Assembly (NCBI GenBank): GCA_023375785.1
Contig: SZWC01004780.1
Location: 453-21,659, forward strand
Reading direction: 5' to 3'
DNA: 21,207 nucleotides
Source: Penium margaritaceum
Lineage: Eukaryota > Streptophyta > Zygnematophyceae > Desmidiales > Peniaceae
In this document: one piece after another, positions 8,340-16,788 of the stretch
Layout of the letters: every line of letters begins with the position of its first letter
How positions within the stretch are numbered: the first letter of the stretch is position 1
The notes under the pieces: model-generated
The model's database searches: none
What the model was told of the DNA's origin: nothing
Seen by the model: only the letters and a program-made list of their open reading frames with translations
Translations under genes and position numbers: made by a program

Positions 8340-8480
8340 CTTCGCTCGTTGAGCTTGCTTTGCTTGCTCGCTAGCTTGCTCCCCTCCTTGCTCGCTTGCT
8401 CGCTTGCTTGCTCGCTTTTTCCCTTGCTCGTTGACTCCCTCGCTGACTAGCGCACTTGCACGCTCACTTGCTGACGTGAG
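8340..8480. repeat. Degenerate GCTT/GCTC tetranucleotide array inside the element
   Basis: Irregular TTGC, TCGC and GCTT units repeat through this stretch, most regularly at 8362-8418, then dissolve into CGCTGACT/CACTTGC-like units to about 8480. It lies between the pol-continuation frame and the LTR-proximal tail, and has no coding meaning. Confidence 0.75.
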
Positions 8481-8717
8481 CGGTGGTAGCGCTTGCGCAC
8501 TTTGCCACGGGAGAGTTTGCTAGGCACTGAGCCGTTCTTACAGCGCACTCTTGCTGGCGGTGAGCAGGGCAGTCATAGCTGGAGTGCAAGAGAGAAAAGG
8601 GCTTGTGCAGCCTTTTTTGCCTTTTCCACCAAAAAACTTCGACGAATTTTCAAGTCCGTCGGATGTTGGACAGGAATTGACCACCTCCATTATTTCTTGT
8701 AGTATGGTGGGCGGTGC

Positions 8718-9179
8718 TCATGCGACGATTGAGTTGCTGACAGGTGATGCTGCCGCGTCTGAAATATGCAACAAAACTGCTGCTTTCCGAGATTTTTCTC
8801 CTGCAGAAGTCCAGCGAGAAGCTAAAGGAGTAGTAGAGATGAGCTGTAGGCTACTCCAAAAAAACTCATTCCTCTTTACACGTTTTGAGAAGTGTACGAC
8901 GCGTCCATGAGAGCCGTGGTTGTCACATCGAGATGCAAGATGAGAGTTGGCCGATGGACTCGAAGCTGAAGGAGGAGTGGGAGAGATACCGGAGTTGTTT
9001 CTCATTGCAAATCTCGATTTTGTTTCATCTCCGTTGCCCTCTCTCTTTGATGTGGCTGCCGTTGTTGCGTTCTCGTGGACCATGAAGCAGGTGAAACCAG
9101 ATTCCACGTTGTAGGAGGTGTCGATTGCGCGGATCCGGTTATTTGACTTCCGCGTCCCATGCTCCACACGACTCTTCAA
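8718..9179 (-). pseudogene. Open frame continuing pol beyond RNase H (unknown product)
   Basis: A minus-strand frame of 153 codons lies in the same reading frame as the last RNase H segment and is separated from it only by the TAG at 9186-9188. No stop occurs in it, although gag and pol here are broken every few dozen codons. The product is Ser/Thr/Asn/Arg-rich and basic (for example KSRVEHGTRKSNNR near the start) without a recognised domain, signal peptide or membrane segment. The start is arbitrary: the first codon of this segment is TTG, so it would be read only as an extension of Pol if the TAG were once a sense codon. A plus-strand frame (8551-8910) overlaps it, so low stop density may be compositional. 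Confidence 0.3.
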
Positions 9180-9185
9180 GGCATA

Positions 9186-9712
9186 CTATGAGAACACGTT
9201 TGCGGTGAGTCCGCATTGCAGCATGCACATGTACAAGGTGTCTCTAGGGATGCTTTTTGTCACGCAGTCAGCGGCTTGCAGCTTGCCTAGAAAGTGCACA
9301 AGTTCAACTAGAAAGTGTCATCTTGAACCTTGGATTGGATCCGATGGCCCCAAATATTGATGTGCTTGGTTTGACCTTGGAATTTGGTTGAGTTTGCCAG
9401 GTCGATTGCCGAGTTGTTGTCACCGAAAACTTGAGTCAGCTTCTCTTGTGGAAAGCCGATGTCGTCTAGGAGGTTGCGAATGTATGTCACCTTTTGAGGC
9501 GCTATTGTCGCCGACACGTACTCAGCTTGGGAAAAGCTAAGTACAATGATGTTTTGCCACTTGCTCATCCAAGAAATGGTTCCTCCACTAAGTAGACACA
9601 AAAAGCTAGCGGTACTGCACCGGTCTTCTTCGGTTCCTCCCAAATATGCATCCACATGGCGACGGAGTTTGAGTTCACTCAAGGTCCCAAAGCAAAGTCT
9701 TGCATCGCTCAT
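9186..9712 (-). pseudogene. Copia RNase H domain, frameshifted
   Basis: The translation from 9712 shows the Ty1/copia RNase H landmarks in order: HVDAYLGG (first catalytic Asp), LLSGGTISWMSKWQN, SQAEYVSA (catalytic Glu), LLDDIGFPQ, GDNNSAIDLA (catalytic Asp) and TKHINI followed by H. A stop at 9308-9310 ends this frame. The C-terminal part continues in the next frame with VHFLGKLQAADCVTKSIPRD and stops at TAG 9186-9188. One small indel near 9310 explains the change. Catalytic acidic residues are still readable, but the protein would be truncated. The Pol end is placed at 9186. Confidence 0.9.
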
Positions 9713-10640
9713 GGTTTTGAGATAGCCAAGAGCTCGATCAAGCTCCTTGCAAGTAGCTTTAGCACACGTCTCATAACTACGTGCCAGATTGTTGACAACG
9801 AACAGTAAGTTAGGACACGTGAGCTTGCGGCGTGCATTAGTGAGCCAGTTTTGCTACGGTAGTCGATCTCACTCCTCCCCCTTGCTTCTTGATGTAGTAG
9901 CGGCTACTAAGTGAAGGGATTAGGCATGTGCCTGATGAGCAGATCGAAGCCTTCACAAACCTTGTTGGCGTACGTCTGCTGGCTCAACTCAAGCATCCGT
10001 GCCTTGCGGTCACGCTTGATGTCCTTGTCGAGGTAGTATTCACAACTTGGCATAAGGGTCATATTGACCTCTTTTGCCATTTTTGTAGCCGTGGCCTTGA
10101 TGAAGCTTGCTGTTTGGCCGATGATGAGGATGTTGTCAACGTAGAAAAGAGCTTACCAATCTGGTTGCTCGTTTGGAGACGGACGGTGAAGGAAGAGGCA
10201 GTCATCGTAGGCTGATGGGAGAAGGTCGAGGGACTCGAGGAGGCCTTGCAGCTTCCTGTACCTGAGAGGAGGACTCTCCTTCTTGCCGTGGAAGCTCTTT
10301 ACTAGCTTGCACACCTTTCCACTCCCATCATCGTAGCCTTCAAGCTACTTGATGAACACCGTGGTGTCCATTTCCCGATGGAGAAAAGCATTCTTCACAT
10401 CCAGCTGTTGCACCTCGTAGTCTCAAACTGCTACAGCTATGAGCATGATGCAAACTTGGTGTAGCGGCTCACAGGGGCATTAGTGTCGAAGAAATCTTTT
10501 CCTTCCATGTGTGAGAATTTTTTTGCCATCAAACGTGCCCTGAACTTGTCGATGCTCCCATCAGCTTTTGTCTTGATGCGGAAGACCCATTTGACCCCAA
10601 CGAGAAGTGAACCAAGGGGTAGCTGAACGAGCTCCCATGT
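9713..10640 (-). pseudogene. Copia reverse transcriptase (RVT_2), inactive
   Basis: RT motifs appear in order across three frames. From 10640, TWELVQLPLG, VKWVFRIKTKADGSIDKFRA, RLMAKKFSHMEGKDFFDT and APVSRYTK. After a frame change near 10450, EVQQLDVKNAFLHREM and KVCKLVKSFHG. Then the catalytic box FYVDNILIIG at about 10115-10146, where the second Asp of YVDD is Asn (codon 10132-10134). Further on come QQTYANKV, then DYRSKTGSLMHAA and, after another shift near 9825, LGYLKTMSDARLCF leading into RNase H. Stops include TGA near 10425, TAG near 10347 and TAG near 9907. The Asp-to-Asn change alone should abolish polymerisation. Confidence 0.92.
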
Positions 10641-11212
10641 GCCTTGAGATTCTTAGGCTCCGGTAGAAGTTCCTTAGCAGATGTGACCAAAGCGGCGAGA
10701 TGAGTTGTGGTGAACACAGCGGGGATGTCAGCGTTCTCCTTGAAGACAATGCATGTTGTGATGGCCATGTTGTTCTGTGCTTCATTCTCTTGCGCTTTTT
10801 GCTGCTCCATCTTCTATTGTAAGAGGCGTATGAAGCGCCTCTCTTGGACTCCCCTTGATGTCTCTTGCTTCCGCGTTGCCTTCGCACCATCCTCCAGTCC
10901 CACCACCTCAGGATCATCATCCTATACTTCAAAAGAATGGTGGTCTCTGGAGGCGCGTACACGGTCGTCTTCTTTGAGGGGCAGACTTGAGCTCACCGCC
11001 TTTTTGCTTGCATGATGTAGATCAAGAAGGGTGAGTGCTTGTGGATCTGTGTTAGCTTGCTCCAATGACTGATTGTAGGAGTCATAGAAGGTCCGCAGGA
11101 AGTCCGATGCAGTCCTTCGCTTTTGCTCCCCTACTTGGCGGGTGAGGTTCTCGAAGAAGATGGCGTCGCGGAAAACTATGATTAGCTGCGAGTCCAGTCG
11201 TAGAACTCCCAT
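10641..11212 (-). pseudogene. Pol linker: integrase C-terminus to RT
   Basis: This frame starts with SQLIIVFRDAIFFEN, the conserved SRDVVFxE-like segment at the end of copia integrase. A hydrophilic linker rich in Glu, Lys and Ser follows, with TAG stops at 10922-10924 and 10814-10816. The frame ends AKELLPEPKNLKA at about 10640. Relatives usually have some 20-30 residues between a PKNLKEAL-like motif and TWELV. Here TWELV follows almost at once in another frame, which suggests an internal deletion. Confidence 0.75.
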
Positions 11213-12155
11213 CCTTTTATGTTGGGCCTTTGTCTAAGAAAGACACCCCATGATGCCTTGTCAGCCAGCTTCTTACGGCGCTCCTTGAGCACATGGAACA
11301 ATGCCATACAGCCAAAGGTTCTGAGCATGGTGACTTCAAGCTTCTCACCATGAGAGGCCTGGAACGGTATCATCTCAGGGAGAGACACGTGCGTTGCGCG
11401 ATTGCAAACCGAGACCGCTTGTCTCCAACTGTTGTCAAGTTGAGCACCTAGAAGCAATGCCTTTAGCATCTCTTCCATCATGCGGTTGGATATTTCTCCT
11501 CAACCATTCTGCTATGGCGTCTAGGCTGTTAAGAACTGTTGCACGATGCTCATGTCCTCCAAAAACGACATGAACTCAGGGCTCGTGTACTGGTCAGCAC
11601 CATCTGAGCGCAAAACTTGCAACTTCTTGTTGCTCTGCCTCTCTGCCATCGCCAGCCACTTCAAGAAGAATGTAGGAGCTTCATCTCTTGTGCAAAGAGG
11701 ATAGCTCCACACAAATCGGGTTGCGTCGTCCACAAAAAGAAGGAAGTAGCGATGCCCCGAACTCATAGTGGCTGTTGGAAGTGGTCCGCACATGTCAGTA
11801 TGTACCAGCTTCAACAACTGGCTCACATCACACTTGAAGGCTGGAGGAAACATCTAATAAGGTAGCTTTGCAGTCCTCGCACGGTTGCGATGTGTCTTTG
11901 CCACCATTTTCCTTGATGTCAAGGCTATTGAACTCAACGTTTTGTGCATTAATTGCACAAGCTGGCTATTGACGTGACCATATCGTTTGTGCCACACAGG
12001 AAGGTCTGCACGAGAGGTCTGGTGGAGACTAGCTGCTGCAAAGGAAGACTTAGAGTCGCTCGAACCTGGGGTAGAAAATTCCAGCTCGATCATGCTGTGT
12101 GGTAGCAGGTGGCTTTCGCCAAAGGTTTTGCCTTCACGACTCTTCAAAGCAACGC
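11182..12155 (-). pseudogene. Copia integrase, frameshifted
   Basis: The N-terminal zinc site is visible as WHKRYGH (11974-11994) and, in a shifted frame, CEDC (11870-11881). A compensating pair of shifts surrounds CEDC. The catalytic core follows: VHTDMCGPLP (first Asp), LLFVDDATRFVW, LRSDGADQYTSPEF (second Asp), TP-stop-QNG-stop-GE (conserved TPQQNG with the Glu), then SNRMMEEMLKALL. The C-terminal part has LRTFGCMALFHV and KGWEFYDWTRS, where the frame is lost near 11190. TAG stops fall at 11854-11856, 11521-11523 and 11512-11514. In the family this enzyme inserts the cDNA into host DNA. This copy is not translatable. Confidence 0.92.
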
Positions 12156-12562
12156 GCTCTCCATTGCTGATGATGCGTGCTCTCCGTTGCTGATGATGCG
12201 TGCTCCCCTCTTCATCAGCTCCCCGAGTGAGAGAAGGTGCACCACAATGTCAGGTATGTAAAGCACATCACCAAACGTGACGTGGACACCCTTGTACCCG
12301 GTCACGATCATTTTCCCTTTCCCTACCATTGGCACTTGCTTGTATTTGGCCACAGTGACGAAGTCTATCGAGGAAGGAAGGAGTTCGTCTGGGCAAGCTT
12401 TGTAAAACGTGATGGGCGAAGTGCACCCACTGTCCAGATACCACACGTAGGTGGAGTGAACCAGCTTGTTGCTCTGTGTCCCGGAAAGGTGGAACACAGA
12501 CCTTGTGTAGTCGTAGGCCTTGTCTTGGTCTACCTCCTTTTTCTCAGGCTCCTTCCCCTTCT
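12144..12562 (-). pseudogene. Copia aspartic protease
   Basis: Same frame as Gag. YLDSGCTSPIT carries the catalytic Asp-Ser-Gly triad (12426-12434), a form of the usual DSGAS/DSGCS. Downstream VTVAKYKQVPMVGKG, VHVTFGDVLYIPDI and LLSLGELMKRGA follow the retropepsin order, ending in the usual hydrophobic LLS segment. The domain is free of stops over about 115 codons until the 23-bp duplication at 12156-12205 throws the frame and gives a stop at 12144. In the family it cleaves the Gag-Pol polyprotein. Confidence 0.9.
12156..12205. repeat. 23-bp tandem duplication causing a frameshift
   Basis: The unit CTCTCCRTTGCTGATGATGC plus GTG occurs twice in tandem with period 23 and one mismatch (12163 A versus 12186 G). 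Because 23 is not a multiple of three, it moves the reading frame by exactly the step needed to pass from the Gag/protease frame to the integrase frame. Confidence 0.9.
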
Positions 12563-14267
12563 TCAGAGTCTTCTTCTCTTTTCCTCCAATCTTCTTCTCC
12601 CCCTTGCTTCTTCACTTGTTTCCCTGTGTCTCCCCTTGCTCCTCTCTCATCTGCTTCCAGCAGTACATGGCCATGTTTCCCTTCCTGTTGGAATATGAGC
12701 ACTCTATTGCAAGCCATTATCCAGGCTGCTGGCCATCTACACTACGTTTGCTAGCGCTCATGCCTGATTGGGTGGACCATTGGGAGGAGGTTGACTCCCT
12801 TGTGGATTGGCTCTTCCACGACGGCTGAGTGGAGCTGACAGTTGCACTGACACCTTGGTAAGTTGCATTAGACGGTATGCGCTCCTTCTCCTTTGCTAGA
12901 AGCCAATCATGCTGCTTGGTGAGCATGGTCTTGCAGATATAAGACTCTGTGAGCTCTGCTTTGTGCTTGAATTTCAGCACTTAGGGCACGTCGTCTCTGT
13001 CTCTAGTCAGGCCGTTGAGGAGGAAAGTTACAAAAACAGGTTCTAAGACAGGAACGTTGGTCACCTCGTGCTGATCATGTAGTGACTTTGCCTTGTCGAT
13101 GTAGGACTCAACATTGTTGAAGCTGCACAAGTTAATGTGTGAGAGCTTGGTCAAGAGTTGAAACTTGAAGGTGGAGTCGCCAGACATGTACGTCCGCAGC
13201 AAGTAGGACCATGTGTGGCGTCCACGCTCTTAAGTTCCCTTGTACATCCGGATTGCTTACTAGATATGAGGTGCAAGGTGATTGTTAAACACCATGAATG
13301 TAGCGTTGGTGAAGTACTTAAACTTCGCAACGACTTCTGGTGGAGACCCCGGTGGTGGAGGAGAGTAGTACCCATTATAGAACTTCCAAAGACTAAGGAT
13401 TTGAGCAACATGATTGAACGTGTGTGCCTAGTTATAGACGTTCTCTCCATCAAACTTGTCTATGGAGATCATGTGTAGTTGCAATGATGCTACTACTGCG
13501 AGCACAGTGTCCTCTAGACATTATAAAGGTTTGCTTTGGATCGCCGCTGTAGGGCTTTGCACGGGGTTCTGCTGCATAGGAGTGGCTGGATTTTCCTGAA
13601 CAGTTGGCATCGCTACAGATGGTGCTGCTACTCTTGGCTGTGCCACGTTAATTAGTGGCATTTGTGCCTGGTTTGCTTGCTAAAATGGTGCTCTAGGAGG
13701 CACCATCACAGTACTTTGTGGCTACTATGGCATTCTTCCTTGGGCAGGTGCAGTAGGTTGCGCTTGTGAATAGATGGCAGGTTGCATGACTTGAGGGGGA
13801 TTCCCTTGAGGCAAATATGCACATGAGGACTATGACGTTACCTGCCACTACATCTGTTGTTGTTGCTGATTCTGCTGCTAATGCTATTGTAGCTGCTGTT
13901 AAAGCCAAGCCATTTGTTGGTGCAGTTGGGCAATTTGAGCATCTTGGTCAACATTTGCTTGTTGCACCAGCTACGTGTGAGAAGCTTGAGCAACTTGTGA
14001 GAGCTACTGCTGCTCTCGAAGGAGCTCCTGGGCTCCAAGTTGTTGCCTCAATGCCTCGCGCTCATGCTCCAAGGCTAGGTGCGCCGCGGCTTCTTGTTGT
14101 GCCATACGTTGCGCCTCTTCCGCCATGCGCTCAGCCTCAGCTGCTTGGCATTATGCGTGGTCTACAACGTGTCGCCCTTGTCCTTGGCCCATGCGCAATC
14201 AATGTAGGTCAGATTGATCATCAAGATCAAGGGATCTAGCTCTCCGGCCCTCATCCATGTTGCTCAT
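12563..14267 (-). pseudogene. Copia Gag, multiply interrupted
   Basis: The first in-frame ATG after the leader is at 14267 (context CACCATGAGC). Residues about 40-170 are strongly Gln/Ala/Glu-rich with coiled-coil character (AEAERMAEEAQRMAQQEAAA). A Pro/Gln/Met-rich stretch follows, then the copia Gag core (UBN2-like): DKFDGENVYN, HTFNHVAQILSLW, FKFQLLTKLSH, FNNVESYIDKAKSLHDQH and FLLNGLTRD. The zinc knuckle at 12660-12701 reads CSYSNRKGNMAMYC, so the second Cys and the His of CX2CX4HX4C are changed to Ser and Asn. A Lys-rich linker leads into protease. About twenty stops lie in one otherwise continuous frame, TAG being the most frequent. In the family Gag forms the particle and binds RNA. 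Confidence 0.88.
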
Positions 14268-14445
14268 GGTGACTTAATGCTCTTGACATGTGTAGGCCTG
14301 ACGTCGCAAAGGCCAATCGTGGTGCACACTTAAGAGAATTCGGCTGTCGCTTCCTCCTCGAGGTTGTACAAGGATGTTGAAGCGTGACTCCACCAATCCA
14401 CAACACTACACTCCGCTAATCTTGTTGAAAGCATCACCTATAATT
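14268..14445 (-). other. Untranslated leader of the copia element
   Basis: About 180 bases lie between the primer binding site and the first Gag ATG. Packaging and dimer signals would be expected here in the family, but I cannot identify any motif. Confidence 0.5.
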
Positions 14446-14453
14446 TGATACCA
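14446..14453 (-). other. Primer binding site, initiator Met-tRNA type
   Basis: The minus strand reads TGGTATCA immediately after the end of the 5' LTR. This matches the first eight bases of the site complementary to plant initiator tRNA-Met 3' ends (TGGTATCAGAGCC). The following bases are AATTATAGG rather than GAGCC, so pairing is limited to eight bases, either through decay or because the family uses a short site. Confidence 0.8.
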
Positions 14454-14965
14454 CGTCAGAGTTGGCATTGCGGAAGAGAAGGTGTAGTAAGGTCTAGGTT
14501 CCTTGCTACTTGTACATAGATCTTGGTGCTCAGCAAGAAGTCATGTACTATATCTAGAACTGTGAATGGAAAAATACAACTAAGAAATGAATCTCTTTGA
14601 TTGATAGTACAAAGTACAGAGTATAAGTAGTGGCAACCTAAACACAGCAATGTACACCCGGGACAATCTCTTGCTATGCCGTCCATGACGTCGGCAGAAG
14701 AGTCTCGGCTTAGCCACCGTCTTCAAGGTAGTCTGGCCTTTGGGTAGTTAAGCGTTCCTCCACCTAGGCTGGCACGCACATGCTAGTCTAACAGGGGTCT
14801 TCAGAGCGAACTCCAGCAAAGTCTTGGCTTGGGCACTTTAGTAGCCAAGGTGATGATGATGAATGAGAAGCTTGAAGTTTGAAGCTCTGAGGTAAGGAGG
14901 TTGCTGTGTCAGAGTTACCACAGATGATCACAGGGTTGTTGTTCATGTGTGATAGGGTCGTTATC

Positions 14966-14979
14966 TTAATATACACGTG
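14966..14979 (-). promoter_or_regulatory. 5' LTR promoter: G-box and weakened TATA box
   Basis: CACGTG at 14974-14979 adjoins TATATTAA at 14966-14973 on the minus strand, at the same place as the intact TATATAAA of the other LTR. This is the copy that would drive transcription of the element, so the base changes in the TATA box may have weakened expression. Confidence 0.6.
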
Positions 14980-15059
14980 GCCCTGGCAATTTGACTGTGC
15001 TTGAGGAGAAGCTGCCTCTTGTGTGGTGTCAATAGTCACCTCATAGATGTTTTAGATGT

Positions 15060-15084
15060 GAAGCTTCCTTGCCATGGAAACTTC
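15060..15084. promoter_or_regulatory. LTR hairpin motif A, 5' LTR copy
   Basis: GAAGCTTCC-TTGCCAT-GGAAACTTC is the counterpart of 6826-6850, with one base changed in the right arm. The spacer length is conserved at seven. Confidence 0.55.
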
Positions 15085-15127
15085 TTGTAGCTCTGTGTTT
15101 CTACTAGGCCCTTGACTCTGTCCTGGG

Positions 15128-15152
15128 AAAGCTTCCTTGCCGAGGAAGCTTC
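15128..15152. promoter_or_regulatory. LTR hairpin motif B, 5' LTR copy
   Basis: AAAGCTTCC-TTGCCGA-GGAAGCTTC is the counterpart of 6894-6918, again 68 bp from motif A. The right arm is perfect and the left arm differs at its first base. Confidence 0.55.
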
Positions 15153-15671
15153 ATCATAATTGATGGAGATCTTTCTTCGCGAAGTGGCCCCAACCAAAAG
15201 ATTTCATCCTCCATCGTAGATTCTACTACATGCGATTGTAGATTGAAGGGTATAGCAGAGCTCTCCTTGTAGGCTGATGTAGCAACTGTGGGTGTGCTGC
15301 ATGCTGGTGATGATGTTGTAGCTTGCCTTCTCCAACCTCGGAGGCTTGCATGGTAGGCAGGTTGGGACCCTCGTAGCTGATGTTCTTGTGTCACACTGTG
15401 CAATGTGCAGTTTCCTATCCTTAGATGTAGTAGATGGCATGCGCTGCCTCGTGCGCATGCCAACACACTATTTACGGTACAAGCCCTTTATACCCCAGGG
15501 AACTAGATACCAAAAAAGGTCTGCTAAGAAAAAAACTAAGGAAGATTCTTAGCAAAAATGGACCCAGTAAAACACCACAAAAAGAGTAACTTGATGTACG
15601 GTTCTCTGACTGCAGTAAAGTTGGTATAGTAGGGGAGAAGTAGACCAGCGCTATAATTTCCCTCTCTAACA

Positions 15672-15676
15672 CCTTT
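15672..15676 (+). repeat. Target site duplication, right copy (CCTTT)
   Basis: Exact repeat of 6191-6195, immediately outside the CTCTAACA end of the 5' LTR. Confidence 0.93.
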
Positions 15677-16161
15677 GAGTGTTGGCTTATTGTTCTACAC
15701 CTAATAGGTCCCATGGACCATCATATGAAAGTTTCCCTTGACTATGAATGCGCATGACCTTCATAATGGTCTCCAACCCTTTTTATTGTCAAGATCAATG
15801 AGCTAAACATCATTTTTTTAATTCTTGTCATTTGGAATACTTCCCTTGATCGAATGTGGGCAACCCATCCTTGTGCTTCACACCATGTGCATTTTTATGT
15901 TTCTAGATTTTGATTGCGTGTTGTTTTGCCATCATTACATCATCATTTACAAATCCTTTTTATCCTCCTTCTTCTAATTATCATGATGTGATGGGTCACT
16001 AAGTAAGTGGTAGGTTTCTTTTCTCACTTTACATGGTGATGTAGACTATATTGATGTTACAAACTAACAATTAATTATGTTTATGAAAGCATCTCAGTTA
16101 TAGGATGATTTTTCTTGTAACTACATGTTAGGTTATTCTTACTTGTGTAGAGTGAAAAATC
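15677..16161. other. AT-rich intergenic stretch, no gene seen
   Basis: This is the continuation of the DNA that the copia element interrupted. Stops are frequent in all frames, with no inverted repeat or RNA gene recognisable. Confidence 0.45.
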
Positions 16162-16788
16162 CTATCTTATTTTAATCAGTTCATGAAGCATGTACATTTG
16201 AATTCTCTTACTCAATATCCTTGAATAAAATTTGGTTTGGAGTATAAAAAGCTTTTCCATTTCGTGATTCAGTTCCATTATAGAACCTACAAAGCCCTTT
16301 TGTTGTACTAAAGGAAACATGGCTAGTTGATCGTCCTTGCACCCCTCATCAAACATCGTCACCATAGAAATGGTCAACAATATGGATGTGGATTTGTGAG
16401 AAATAGGAGATGCAACCATAACATTTCGTAAAAAATAGGTAATTGTGTGATCTTACCCTATCCATACTCTTCATTCTTTTTGTGACTTCCCACTCTTTTA
16501 TTCTTGGTACCTAAAATCAATGTTTTGATGGGATTTTACCTTTTTTCCAAAGTTTTTGCGTACTCATTGGTTGTGTTCACGGACGCTCTTTTCATTGTTG
16601 TAGAAAATATTTCGATCAATCAATTTTTCAGCCACCTTAACATGCAAGCTCATAAGGGTTCCAATTATTGAATACATTTGTAAGATACTTGTGGTTGTTA
16701 TAGTTGATTTCATCAATTTGTAGGTAGTTTGGAGAAGGCAGTCGTGCATGTTGATCATAATGACCACTTCCCTAATGATGCTCTGCAA
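16162..16788 (-). pseudogene. Two in-phase unassigned coding-like fragments
   Basis: Minus-strand segments 16788-16564 (74 codons) and 16419-16162 (85 codons) are in the same reading phase and separated by about 145 bases with stops. The first is preceded by TTGCAG, which resembles a plant splice acceptor. I do not recognise the sequences. The second includes MVTMFDEGCKDDQLAMFPLV and later ELNHEMEKLF, which look protein-like in composition. They may be exons of a dead gene, a degraded retroelement, or chance. Start codons are not meaningful here. Confidence 0.15.

Larger units (their letters stand above)
6196..15671 (-). mobile_element. Full-length Ty1/copia LTR retrotransposon, inactive
   Basis: The 9476-bp element runs leftwards: 5' LTR (14454-15671), primer site, gag, protease, integrase, reverse transcriptase, RNase H, a 1.7-kb tail, polypurine tract, 3' LTR (6196-7442). 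The order integrase before reverse transcriptase defines Ty1/copia rather than Ty3/gypsy. Gag and protease share one frame, so the original was probably a single Gag-Pol polyprotein. Decay is extensive, with about twenty stops in gag alone and frame changes near 12180, 11930/11865, 11190, 10640, 10450, 9825 and 9310. The two LTRs differ by roughly 10-15 % over the stretches I aligned by eye, plus a 29-bp net length difference. It interrupts older AT-rich transposon-derived DNA. It could not move without proteins supplied by a relative. Confidence 0.95.
14454..15671 (-). repeat. 5' LTR of the copia element
   Basis: This 1218-bp direct repeat of 6196-7442 starts TGTTAGAG (from 15671 leftwards) and ends CTCTGACG, two changes from the expected CTCTAACA. 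The primer site abuts its inner end and the second CCTTT duplication its outer end. The TATA box has decayed to TATATTAA while the adjoining G-box is intact. Open frames within it are not genes. Confidence 0.95.

Noticed and set aside
8340..8480. Possible CRISPR-like or spaced repeat array
   Set aside because: Units are irregular tetranucleotides without spacers, in a plant-type genome. It is a microsatellite.
8551..8910. Plus-strand 119-codon frame opposite the pol continuation
   Set aside because: Its composition looks protein-like, but it lies antisense within the retrotransposon, overlaps the other open frame, and I recognise nothing in it. Kept only as a remark under the tail finding.
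13817..14239. Plus-strand 140-codon frame across gag
   Set aside because: It is the antisense shadow of the Gln-rich Gag region (CTG/TTG on plus).
14456..15466. Minus-strand frames within the LTRs, such as 15104-15466 and 6921-7238
   Set aside because: The two LTRs carry similar frames simply because they are repeats. The frames cover promoter and untranslated sequence and show no domain.
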